From Pollenia angustigena (Eukaryota > Arthropoda > Insecta > Diptera > Polleniidae): a DNA stretch of 64,000 bases. Positions 11,653 through 21,360 of the stretch are shown piece after piece. The stretch is taken from contig OV884057.1 of assembly GCA_930367215.1 (NCBI GenBank), positions 202,233,621-202,297,620 on the forward strand, written 5' to 3'. Below the pieces are notes generated by a model. That model saw only the letters and a list, made by a program, of their open reading frames with translations, was not told the origin of the DNA and did no database searches. The position numbers and the translations under genes were made by a program. Each line of letters starts with the position of its first letter. Within the stretch, counting starts at the first letter, position 1.

Positions 11653-12360
11653 TAATATGCAAGTCTTAAGAAAATCTTTGATTATTTTCAGAGTACAAAA
11701 ACAACAATGTTACACTTTGTTTATCTTTCGTCAAACCATCATCGAATGAATCTTTAACGACTCTCTGTATAATTCATAGTAAAAAAAAATTTATGTTTCT
11801 GGAAGCACGAAAACTACATGAGCGCTGATATATGCGCTGGCTATTACACACGATTAAGAAGCAGCAGAGAAGCGTTATCCCAAATTCCCATAAACCGAAG
11901 CAGGTTGTATTGCAATGATTTCAATATGTGTATACGATCTTTCCCGAAATATTACCGAGGATAGAAATTAAATTTTTTATATAACGCAATCAGATATCAA
12001 GTTGTTTTTTAGCAGAAAGGAAAAAGTAGTGCTTCTAAGTGGGAATTTGCCATATAAAAATCTTGCCTCTTGTTAGCAGGTTTGTAAGGGGGTATTGCGC
12101 TTCTCTCTCCCTTACAAAACTGCTTACCATTAAGCTCCATTTTTTACTGGGATACGATTCTTGACATGAAAGACTCCTTAGATAATTTTTTCCCATGGCT
12201 GAATCGATTCCCACAACGATTGAAGAAGCATGCTTTGGAGGAATTTCCGTCGTTATACAGTTTTTCTACGATTAAAAAATGCGGCATCAACGATCAAAGA
12301 CGCTCTGTATGAAACTCCCAGTATCTCTTACACGATTGAAAATGCTAGCTGGGTATGAAG

Positions 12361-13545
12361 CAGGGTTGATAAAGTTGGTACAATTGTACTTTTTTTGGTA
12401 CAATTCAAAACTGAAAAGTACGCTGGTACCCCTTTGACTTATTTGGTACTATTTCCAAATTTTTCAAACCTACATATTTATAATTGATATAAAATGGCAA
12501 CTCGTATTTACTGTCCAATGAATATAAGCGGAGTTTAGTGTTTGGTGCAAATAGTCTTGCGAAAATGCAAAATGTCGTAGCTTTTTTATGAAATCTAAGG
12601 AAATCTCTATTTTTTGGTGTTGAATTTAACAAAACAGCTATGATATTTTGAATTTGCTCTTTTCGAGAAAATTTGCACCAAACACTGAACTCCGCTACTG
12701 TGAATAGATTTTTGCACTTGTTCATTGAACTATTCTGAATTTAGTATCAGCGGCTTCATATAAGCGTGCATTTTCTGATGATATTGACAAGTTTTTAAAA
12801 GAAATAGGAAACAACTTCTGCAAAAGTTCTACATAGTAGAAGAAATGAATTCCTCTTAATTCAAAATAATTTTGGAACGAGCTCATAATATTTTCAAACA
12901 TTCGTCAACAAGATGGTGGGGTTGACGTGACAAGAAGTATTTACTCCGAATTAGTTTAAGGAGATTTTACAAGCGCTAAATTAAATTTTATTATATACGG
13001 AATATCTACTCCTTTCCTGTTTTTGCAGTACATATTGAATATTGTAGACACAATAAATTTGGAAATGCATTCCGAAGATGTTCGTATGCACATATTTTTA
13101 GAACGCTTAATAATTTTATTTTCGTTTAAAATTCGAGATTGCATTTTAAGAAATTAAGAAAACGCTCTCTGGTGGCAATCAAAAATAAAAATTAATGGAT
13201 TTCTCGACCCTAAACACCGAATGATACAGGTCTGGCTAGATCAAATACAATTTGTTTGCCTCTATTCTTGAATATTTTGGAAAACTAACTCTTTTGAAAA
13301 ATCCGTGGCCCGAAATTCATTTTAGGAATGACTTATAGATCAAGAATTTTACCCACCCTATTATTATGTATAACTAATGTACAAATGAATTTTAAGTACC
13401 TTTTGTTTTTGTTGTACATATTACATTTTTGTTTTTCGAAATAAAATAAAAAAATGTAAAAAAAGATTTAGTACTATTGAGGCCGAAAAAGTACGATTTT
13501 AAAAGTTCCTTGGTACGATATTGGTTTTCTCATTTATCATCCCTG
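12361..13545. mobile_element. Nested hAT element, TSD GTATGAAG
   Basis: The ends CAGGGTTGATAAA and TTTATCATCCCTG are flanked by GTATGAAG on both sides (12353-12360, 13546-13553). A 170-bp inverted repeat (AGCGGAGTTTAGTGTTTGGT ends, 12527-12696) is nested inside it. No transposase is readable, and the 106-codon minus-strand frame here is mostly that inverted repeat. Confidence 0.85.
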
Positions 13546-14048
13546 GTATGAAGTAATTTTGTTTTTATTTTATTTATTTTCTGGCCAAGGTGTTAATTTT
13601 GAAGTTTTAGATATATAAGTAAGCTAATAGGGCCTAAATTTTTCCATTGCAAATTAAAAACACATTTAATTACATTTTTTCCCAACGTTTCGTCAATTTT
13701 TTGTTGACTTCTTCAGGGGAACATTTTCTTTTAAAGTGTGTATATATTACATTAGATAAAATATGAGTAAACGAAATAATTTTTAATTATTAAATTTGTT
13801 ATTGACATTATTTTAATTTTAATTTGTGTAATTTAAACTTGGTCGTTAAAAAATTATCCTATTGATTTTTTATTTGAATGTTTTTTTTTTACAAAAATCG
13901 AACAAAAACTGTTTGAAAAAAAAAAAACTAAATTCTAAGTAGTCCGATTTTTTGACGATTTTTCGAAACGTAAAAGACGATTTTTTTTATTTTTTCTCAG
14001 GAAATTGACGACTTCCTCACAAATTTATCTGGCAGCCCTGCTTCGTTC

Positions 14049-15142
14049 ACAATCATACAAACATTTTCACTTGGTATTCATAATTGAGCAACAATTTCTT
14101 TTGCAACCACACACATTTTGCGTTAAGAAACCGTTTGCAAATTTAAGCCACAACAATATTAAGCTGCGTTCACAATCAAAAAAACATTTTCACTTGGTGT
14201 TCATAATAGAGCAAACAATTTCATACAAATTGTTGCTGGAGTTCTAGTTGACTCAACTTTAGCTACATTTTTAAAAAAATTTAGCTACATTTTTGTTCTT
14301 AAAATGAAAAGAAAATATATGAAATACTTTGGGAAGAAAAAAGATAGAAGAAAAAACGAAATTGTTGCTCTGCGGGGTTACCGCGTATTTCGATTCGAAA
14401 GAAATAAAATACGAGTTCGAACAACTTGTACTGTGTATTACGATTTTCGTACTATTTGTTTCGAAGTTGTTAATACCTTTTCGAAAACAAAAAGTCGCTT
14501 TCGTAACGGCAACTATATATTACGAAAACAAGCGTCAGTTATGTAAAAACCGTTAGGAAATTTTTCGAAAGCTATTTTATTAGTGACAAAGTGCAAATGA
14601 CAAAGATCAAGATAAGTAATAGTGTGAAACAAACAAATTAAACCTAATAATATTATGATTAATAAAAAATAAATGTTTACTAACGTTATTATTGAAAATG
14701 TTTTAATATTTATGGTCTTGAAATTTTAAAGAAATTTAAAAAAAAAAAAATACATTTACAAATTAAAAGCAGTATAAAGCAATGGTTGGCTTATTCTGTT
14801 GACATTTCAAACCACAGGGAAATACAATACATTTTTACTAAAAAACACAAATTATAATATTTTTCACACATTGAATATTATTTATAATTTTTTTTTTGTT
14901 GTGGCCCTACTAGCATTTGGAAGATTGTTTTATCAAAAATCACCTAACTAAGTCTTCCCCGAGTACTTTTGATGATTAAAAACTGACTAATCACATGCGC
15001 GCTTGAAAAAAGACTCGAAAATTATTCGTTCGTATGCTTAAAAAGTAATTTATTGAAAATGCAATAACAAAACATACAGCAATCGTAAATTGATCATACA
15101 GGTGCTTAAAATATGACTGTTTTGAAGTTATTTATAAATAAT
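14049..15142. other. Non-genic stretch; 5' part is a Harbinger-family fragment
   Basis: 14049-14290 repeats phrases (TTTTCACTTGGT, GAGCAAACAATTTC, CAACTTTAGCTACA) found inverted in the Harbinger-like element at 29945-30292 and 37871-38045. The rest is AT-rich. GAAAAAAGACTCGAAAATTA near 15004 echoes the short repeats at 21124-21360. No gene seen. Confidence 0.5.
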
Positions 15143-15659
15143 ATTTTGATCAAGGCGAATTCATACAAGGTGGACTTATTTTAAAAACAGATACAACACT
15201 GTAAAATACTTTAACGTTGTGTCAAAATACTACAACACTGTAGTAAACAAATTATCTGTGTGTCAAAAATATATGCTGTCATATTTTATTTTGTTTTTAA
15301 TTTTAAATTGTATGTTTTGAAATGTAATAATTTAAAAACGTTTAAAAATTTCATAATTATAAGTGAAAATTAACAAAATAACCAAAAGCAAAATAACAAC
15401 GACTAGGAAAACCCTGGGAAGAATAGGAAGACGGAAGTTTTATTCCTAAACGGTCAAAACTTTGCCAACACTTTGAAGAGGAACAAATCTTTTTGTCATA
15501 TTTTATGCTCCTTTTTAGCAATATTAATTAATAAATATCTTTCTTTTATTTCCATTTTTAAGATCTTTTTTTAAATGTTTTGCTTAGTGGTGAAAATAAA
15601 AACCAGATTTTAAAGCCGCTACCAAGATTGTACCCGTGAAACTTCCATCTGTAACAATA

Positions 15660-17441
15660 CATAGTATTTATACCCGCACCACAATATTGGAAAGGATATT
15701 GTGCATTTGTGCTGATACTTGAAACACCTCAAAATATTTAAGTATACCGATCGGCTTAGGCCGAGGCCACACAATGAGCGGCTAAGCGTCAAGCGGCTGA
15801 GCGATCAGCGTCAAAAAATTAAAACATATGAAATACTATTGAAGTGGCCACGAAATGAGCGGTATGCGAGCGAAATTTTTGAGCGGCTAAGCGGCGTCGC
15901 TCAGGAATAAAACTTGTTCTAATTTTTAGTTGTTTTCTGAGCGTAAAAAAAACAAGGCAAAATTGAATATGGAGCTTATGATTTCATCCGTACAAAGCCG
16001 ACCGAATTATGGCTAGACAGATTATCAAATTTTAAAAATAAAAATATGACCGAGAAATTATTTTTTTGTTTTGTCAATTTGGTGTTAACTTTTAGCAACA
16101 GCAAATCAAAGCATTTCACAGACATACGGCAGTATTGTATTGGGTAGATTTGTATATAAATGGTTAAATTCCCCTTGCTTGATAAATATGGGCACATTAG
16201 CATGATGTGTTTATTAATACTGTGTTGTAGGGTGTCATATGGTCGGGTTTGACCGACTATACTTTCTTACTTGTTTATAATTTGTTTTTGTTTTAGATGT
16301 AAGTTAAGCGAACGAAGACTTCGCTCGAAATCGACGAACAGGCTGCAATTTTTTTTCTTAAAAAACGCATTACATTTTTATGAATACGATTTTCGCGTAA
16401 TAACATTGAACAAGCCACTCTTCACAATGGCATTTTAACAACTAACCGCTCAGAAGTGACGCTCAGTAATAAACCACTTGCCGCTTAAACTTGACGCTCA
16501 GCCGCTTGACGCTTAGCCGCTCATTGCGTGGCATCGGCCTTAGAATCACTTTCTGAGTCGAATTGACGATGTTCGTCTGGCTCGCTGTCCATGTACACCT
16601 TGTGCGCAAAGTAAAGGTCGTAATTTTGTTAATAATTTGACGTTATTTGGTTAATAAGTTCTAATTGGCACAAGGACCAAGCCTATTGAAAATGGGGCGA
16701 ATCGGTCTATAATTGCACATATCCCATACAAGCTTATTTCTGGAATATAGTTTTTGTAACCGTAAACCATCTTATTAAGTTGGTATTATGATTAACTTTG
16801 ATCCGAACATATTTCATTGCAATCAAAATCATCTTGCCAAATTTTATTGGAATCGGGCCATATTTTACTATAGCTTCCATACAAATACTACTTCATTAAA
16901 TAGCTTTTAATGCCATAACTGTAATCAAAAAAGTTTGGACCACATTTTATATAAATACCAATATAATCGGACATATTCCAGAAATTGAAATCGAACGAGA
17001 TTTTAATTTAAAATCATTGATTTAAAAATTGTTTTTGGAAAGATAATTGGTACCCAAGGTATGAAGTATATAAAGAGGAATATTATTACGAACGTTATTT
17101 ACAGGCACGTTTTCAAAATTTGTTATATTTTAAATCCACTTCATTTCGATTTATATAACATGCCCGAATAAGATCGTTAATGGGCACAAAAGCTTGTGCA
17201 AAAAGAAACTTGTATGTGATCTATGTGAAATCATAAACCCATTCATCCCATTTTCAAAGGCCTTTGCTTGTACCAATTAGAACATACAGTACATATGTAC
17301 CAAATTTCTTCTAACACAATACAAATGACAACGGACGGACATCGTTAAATTGACTCAGAAAGTGAGTCGATCACACTAAAAGTTGGGCCTAGGACCAATG
17401 TTTCAAGTGTTACAAACATCGGCACAAATGCCTTATAGGTA
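15660..17441. repeat. Dispersed fly repeat (ACCGATCGG / AAAGTATAG family), split by 15759-16539
   Basis: The phrases TATACCCGCACCACAATATT, AGTATACCGATCGG, CTCAGAAAGTGAGTCGATC and CATGTACACCTTGTGCGCAA recur at 52473-52830, 53070-53700 and (short) 57385-57418. It appears non-coding. I recognise it as a type common in fly genomes but cannot classify it. Confidence 0.55.
15759..16539. mobile_element. PIF/Harbinger-like element, TSD TTA
   Basis: GGCCGAGGCCACACAATGAG at the left corresponds to CTCATTGCGTGGCATCGGCC at the right; both continue with GCGGCTAAGCGTCAAGCGGC or its complement. The 3-bp TTA on each side (15756-15758, 16540-16542) and GGCC ends fit PIF/Harbinger. No transposase frame is visible in 781 bases. 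Confidence 0.8.
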
Positions 17442-18137
17442 GTGCTGGGAAACTATCGATAGACTATCGACATTAACGATAGTCTTAAAATATCGAAAAT
17501 ATCGATAGAAAAAATATAAATATCGATATTTTTATTATTTAAAATACAGCTATGAAGACATCTAACAGCAGCTATACACACTGTTTTTTGCCGCAAATTT
17601 TTACTTGCTATTATTAAATCGCGCTGAATTACAGCAATGAATACAAACAACAAGAATGGCAGGTGGTATGAATTGCTTAGCAGTGCTTTTTACTGCTAAT
17701 TAAAGGCCTTTAAGTCGAAATTTTTGAATGTTTACTGAAATGTCAAATATTTTTGTAATGTTGTAAAAAAATCCAAATCCAAATGCAATTGCAAGTATAG
17801 GACAAAACAACGAACGACCATTAGAGGATAAGTCCGCTAGATTGATTACCTTTTTGGGTTTAGAATTTAGAAAATTTTTTAAATTTGCAATGGAATATCT
17901 TATTACTTCGGTTCCTTCAGAAAGGTACTTATCAATTTTTAAAAAACTGACATCTACAATAACGTGCGTGTATACATACTTCTCGTGCGTGTATACATAC
18001 TTCTCATAAAAAAATAATTAAAGTTTTCCTGCACAAGTACAAACATTCAGTCGATAGTAATATCGATATATCGATAGTGAAATCTGAACTATCGATAAAT
18101 ATCGATAGAAGAAATTATCGATAGTATTCCAGCACTA
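17442..18137 (+). mobile_element. hAT element remnant, ATAGGTA direct repeat
   Basis: GTGCTGGGAAACTATCGATA on the left is mirrored by ATCGATAGTATTCCAGCAC on the right. ATAGGTA flanks both ends (17435-17441, 18138-18144), apparently an 8-bp TSD with a small loss at the left end. Many ATCGATA motifs lie sub-terminally. The assignment is confirmed by a transposase remnant at 17770-18008. Confidence 0.75.
17770..18008 (+). pseudogene. hAT transposase C-terminal (dimerisation) fragment
   Basis: An open stretch of about 80 codons includes AMEYLITSVPSERYLSIFKK at about 17887-17946. This is a good match to the hAT C-terminal signature (TSVPSER followed by hydrophobic residues), the region used for transposase dimerisation. 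Only this tail remains; no catalytic part is seen upstream. The end carries a tandem duplication of CGTGCGTGTATACATACTTCT before the stop. It is too short and truncated to function. Confidence 0.7.
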
Positions 18138-18472
18138 ATAGGTACACGGAGCAAAGTTCCTTTTCCTGTATTAGTTTTTTTTTCAAACAGCACGCACGCA
18201 TTTTAATTTATAATTTATAAAAACAAATAAATCTTGAAATTTTATTTTAATTTCGCTTACAGATAAACAATTAAATAGAATGTCAAAAAAAGTAACGGCA
18301 TATCATTTTGACATAAGGTTAGTTATCAGCTGTTGCTTACATAGCAATCCAAGGTCACCTTCTATGAATTCGCCTTGATTTTGATCATCTAAATTATGAA
18401 AAACTGATTTTTATTTGTAAAAATAGCTAGCTTTGAAGCAAGCGTAAAATATTAGAATCAGAATGTACTAAT

Positions 18473-18670
18473 CAAGGCGAATTGACTAGAAGGTGGGGTC
18501 AAGTCAACATATGGTGTTTTTTTTCGGTGGTCGACTTGTCAAAGTTTGTATACATACTAGTTTTTTATGTAAACAAACCTGTTTTTTTTTACTAGCAATA
18601 TTTTTGTCAACCCGACCACAGAAGCATTGTAGTTGTAGAGTTGACCTCACCTTCTAGTCAATTCGCCTTG
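18473..18670. mobile_element. 198-bp MITE of the CAAGGCGAATT family, TSD GTACTAAT
   Basis: CAAGGCGAATTGACTAGAAG and CTTCTAGTCAATTCGCCTTG are exact inverted ends. GTACTAAT flanks both sides (18465-18472, 18671-18678). Confidence 0.9.
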
Positions 18671-18679
18671 GTACTAATA

Positions 18680-18856
18680 AAGTGACCTCACAAGCGCAGC
18701 TGTATGCAGTGATTTTCTTCGTGTGTGACGTTTGTCGTCATTTTTGTTGTTTATTTACTTTTTTTTATAAGGCATTTTGACACTTGCCGTCTCAATTCTA
18801 GCATCAAAATGCCTTGTTTTTTTATAGTTTCATTGTTGTAGTACTGAGGTCACTTT
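18680..18856. mobile_element. Short TIR element, ends AAAGTGACCTCA
   Basis: AAAGTGACCTCA at the left and TGAGGTCACTTT at the right. An inner inverted pair, AAGGCATTTTGA and TCAAAATGCC, lies near 18770-18813. No clear TSD. Confidence 0.55.
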
Positions 18857-18904
18857 GTTAATACATTTTGATTAGAATATTGTAAATTTATTAATAATAT
18901 TACC

Positions 18905-19227
18905 CAAGGCGAATTCAACAAGGTAAGTGCAACTCTACAACTACAAAAAGCCCCATGTATTTTTTTGCAATTTAATAGGCGGTTGTCAAAAATGCTAACA
19001 AGGCAAAAATTGATTGAAAAACAAAATACAAATTTTGTTTGGGTTATAAAAGAGAATATTAAATTCACTTTATTTATTCACAGTTTTTCTAAGAAATTTT
19101 TTCAGTTATTTTGGCGCAAAACATAAACAAAATTATATTTTGACGTTTCCCTATTATTTTTAAATTCGCCGTGGAGACAGCTGATGAACGGCTGACGAGT
19201 TGAGTTTACCTTGTTGAATTCGCCTTG
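18905..19227. mobile_element. 323-bp MITE of the CAAGGCGAATT family, TSD ATATTACC
   Basis: CAAGGCGAATTCAACAAGGT pairs with ACCTTGTTGAATTCGCCTTG. ATATTACC flanks both ends (18897-18904, 19228-19235). Confidence 0.9.
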
Positions 19228-19393
19228 ATATTACCCAGCGGCGAACTTTGCATACCACATCACATCTCTTCAATGAAGTGTGTATCACTTCGTGCTCAAT
19301 GAATTCTAGCTTACAAACTGTTTGACGGAAGTGTATGGAATTTACATACATATAAAAATAAATAAAATTTTGTAAAAAGTGATTTTTAAATAA

Positions 19394-19830
19394 AAAAAAG
19401 TAATGTCAGTCAAAAAAATAAAAAGATTGGCAAAAATGGAAGCCGAAAAATTAATATCGCCAACATACCAGCAAACTAATTTTATATACATAATTCTGAT
19501 AGTGGAAGTGAAGAGAGTTCTTTTTATGATTCTGATAGTGAAAGTGAAGAAAATTATATGAAATTGGGCAGCTTAAAAATATACATACGTATCCAATTAA
19601 TTTTTATTCTCTACAATATATCTAAGTTTCATTAAGATCTGATAGTTTGTATTTGGATACTTCCCTTGCAAGTTTTATTGTCCAAAATTAAAATAAATTA
19701 ATATTAATATTTTTTTTTAGCTATTTCTCATCACAAATTCAAATGCACAGATAAGGACATGAACGCTGTGCTACAAAAGAATTTTGTACACGCTAAGGAC
19801 AGGGTGAATAAAAGAAAACTTACAAATTAA
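19394..19830 (+). pseudogene. Possible remnant of a small two-exon gene, unrecognised
   Basis: A start ATG near 19404 opens a frame beginning MSVKKIKRLAKMEAEK. A one-base shift near 19490 leads into an acidic Ser-rich stretch, SDSGSEESSFYDSDSESEEN. About 150 bases further on, TTTTTTTTTAG near 19720 is a plausible splice acceptor followed by a Lys-rich open run (FKCTDKDMNAVLQKNFVHAK) ending in TAA at about 19830. I do not recognise the protein; acidic SDSE starts occur in some transposases. It could equally be chance. Confidence 0.2.
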
Positions 19831-20035
19831 TAATTAATAATTCTTCGTAAAATTCGTTTTTTATATTCTCATTTTAAATTTTATATTTATTGTTATTATT
19901 GTTGGTATTGTTTTAATTGTTATTAATTATTATTATTGTAATTGTAATTTAATAATAATTTTGTTTAAATAATTTAAATTAACTAAATTAATTAATTATT
20001 TAAATCGAAAAATATTTATTTTTGTAATCTATTAC

Positions 20036-21105
20036 CAGGGCTGCCAGGTACTTTTTATCCTTGTCCCCAATAAATTAAAAAAAAATCGCCAAAAATCCCC
20101 AAATTAAAAAACAAAACCTTAAATTTTAAATTTTTTTAAAAAAAGTAAGAAAAATTTTAATAAGAAATCCCCAAAATTCCCCAAATTAAAATTTTTAGTA
20201 AAAAAATTATTTTATTTTGTTTGTAGCGACTTGTTTGGGCATGTTTTTTAAAATCCCTTTTATGCGATTTCACTGAGCAATTATAAGAAGAACAATATGC
20301 TGTTTTTAAAGACGAATGAGCCAATTAATATGAATTTGGAGCTTGTTCAAACGGTTTTAGCCATCCTTGAAATCAACAATAAAAATAAGTACATATGTAT
20401 ATCCGTTATTTCTTTAAAACTTCAATGCATCATAAGTACTTACCAATAGCCCAGCAATCTTTTTCCCAAGCTTTATTATATTGTCTTTCATATTTACTTA
20501 TTTGCTTGAAAATTGTCTTAAAAAATCAAAAATTGTATGTGTTGTCAACGGTTTTTGATTCTTTTTTTAAATTCTTCCATTTTAAAACATTTGACATGGT
20601 TCTTCCTTTTTCTTCTTTGAACATGAATTGGCGTTTAAATGATTCATGTCATGTTGACGAAATGGTTTTTATTTTGTATGGTCGTGCGTATGCATGTGTG
20701 CATTTTTGATATTAAAAACAAAAGAAAATTGAAGCAACGAAAAAGAAAGCAAAGCGTATTGACAGTGCATGCATCTGTGTACTCGTTTCTTCTCCCCTCG
20801 CGCCATTAAAGTAGCAATCATGTCATTTAAACTTGTGCCATTTGAACACAGACTAAGTTTATTAAGTATCTTTTACACACTTAACAATAATGGTAATCTT
20901 AAATAGGACCCTTCACACCGTATCAGTTGTTGATAAGAGTAAGATAAAAATTTTGGTACTTATTTAAATTATAAAAGAAGGAAAAATATATTAAAATGTG
21001 TAAAATCCCCAAAAAATACCCGAATTTTATTTTTAAATCCCCAATCCCCAAATGACTTTCTTTGTTCTTTTTGCTCGTATTAAATCCCCAAGTCTGGCAG
21101 CCCTG
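20036..21105 (-). mobile_element. hAT element (CAGGGCTGCCAG ends), TSD TCTATTAC
   Basis: CAGGGCTGCCAGGTACTT and AAGTCTGGCAGCCCTG are the inverted ends. TCTATTAC flanks both sides (20028-20035, 21106-21113). Sub-terminal repeats of AAATCCCCAAA occur at both ends. The strand is that of the transposase remnant inside. Confidence 0.88.
20444..20597 (-). pseudogene. Likely hAT transposase 5' exon remnant
   Basis: On the minus strand an ATG at 20597 opens MSNVLKWKNLKKESKTVDN, meets one in-frame TGA, then continues FKQISKYERQYNKAWEKD before a good donor (GGTAAGT) at 20443. A Tyr/Trp-rich KYxxxYxxxWEK motif followed by a splice is reminiscent of N-terminal regions of hAT-related proteins, and its place inside a hAT with a perfect TSD supports that. 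The nonsense codon makes it dead. Confidence 0.35.
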
Positions 21106-21123
21106 TCTATTACAAATATTAAT

Positions 21124-21360
21124 GAAAAAATAATCAAAAAAGACTCGCAAACGATCAGAAATTCGACTAAAAAACGACTCATAAATCATTCGCAAACGAT
21201 TAGAATAAGGACTGAATAATAAGTCGAAAAAGACTCTTAGACGAGCATAAATACGACTAAACAATGAGTCGAAAAAGACTCTTCGACGATCAAAAATGAG
21301 TCGAAAAAGACTCGAAAATAATCAGAAATATGACTAAAAAATTACTCGAAAAAGATATAT
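21124..21360. repeat. Degenerate short tandem repeats (GACTCGAAAAAGACTC type)
   Basis: TCGAAAAAGACTC recurs at least four times with variants of CGATCAGAAAT and ACGACTAAA between. The 113-codon minus-strand frame over it is a by-product: its protein repeats RLRVFFD. Similar phrases occur near 15005. Confidence 0.55.

Larger units (their letters stand above)
11215..14040. mobile_element. hAT element (CAGGGCTGCCAGA ends), TSD CTTCGTTC
   Basis: The ends CAGGGCTGCCAGAT and ATCTGGCAGCCCTG are flanked on both sides by CTTCGTTC (11207-11214, 14041-14048), a perfect 8-bp TSD. It shares its end motif with the element at 20036-21105. No transposase is readable. It carries a nested hAT (12361-13545) and a MITE (11389-11652). 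Confidence 0.85.
15151..18377. mobile_element. TIR element (CAAGGCGAATTCATA ends), TSD ATTTTGAT
   Basis: CAAGGCGAATTCATACAAGG at the left matches CCTTCTATGAATTCGCCTTG at the right. ATTTTGAT flanks both sides (15143-15150, 18378-18385). Two short relatives with the same end and their own 8-bp TSDs lie at 18473-18670 and 18905-19227. An 8-bp TSD allows hAT or P; the end sequence does not decide. It contains a dispersed fly repeat, a Harbinger-type element and a hAT. Confidence 0.8.

Noticed and set aside
12405..12725. 106-codon minus-strand frame
   Set aside because: It covers a 170-bp inverted repeat inside a hAT, and its composition matches translated AT-rich DNA.
20923..21264. 113-codon minus-strand frame with RLRVFFD repeats
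   Set aside because: The periodicity comes from a short DNA repeat (TCGAAAAAGACTC), and it crosses the boundary of a hAT element.
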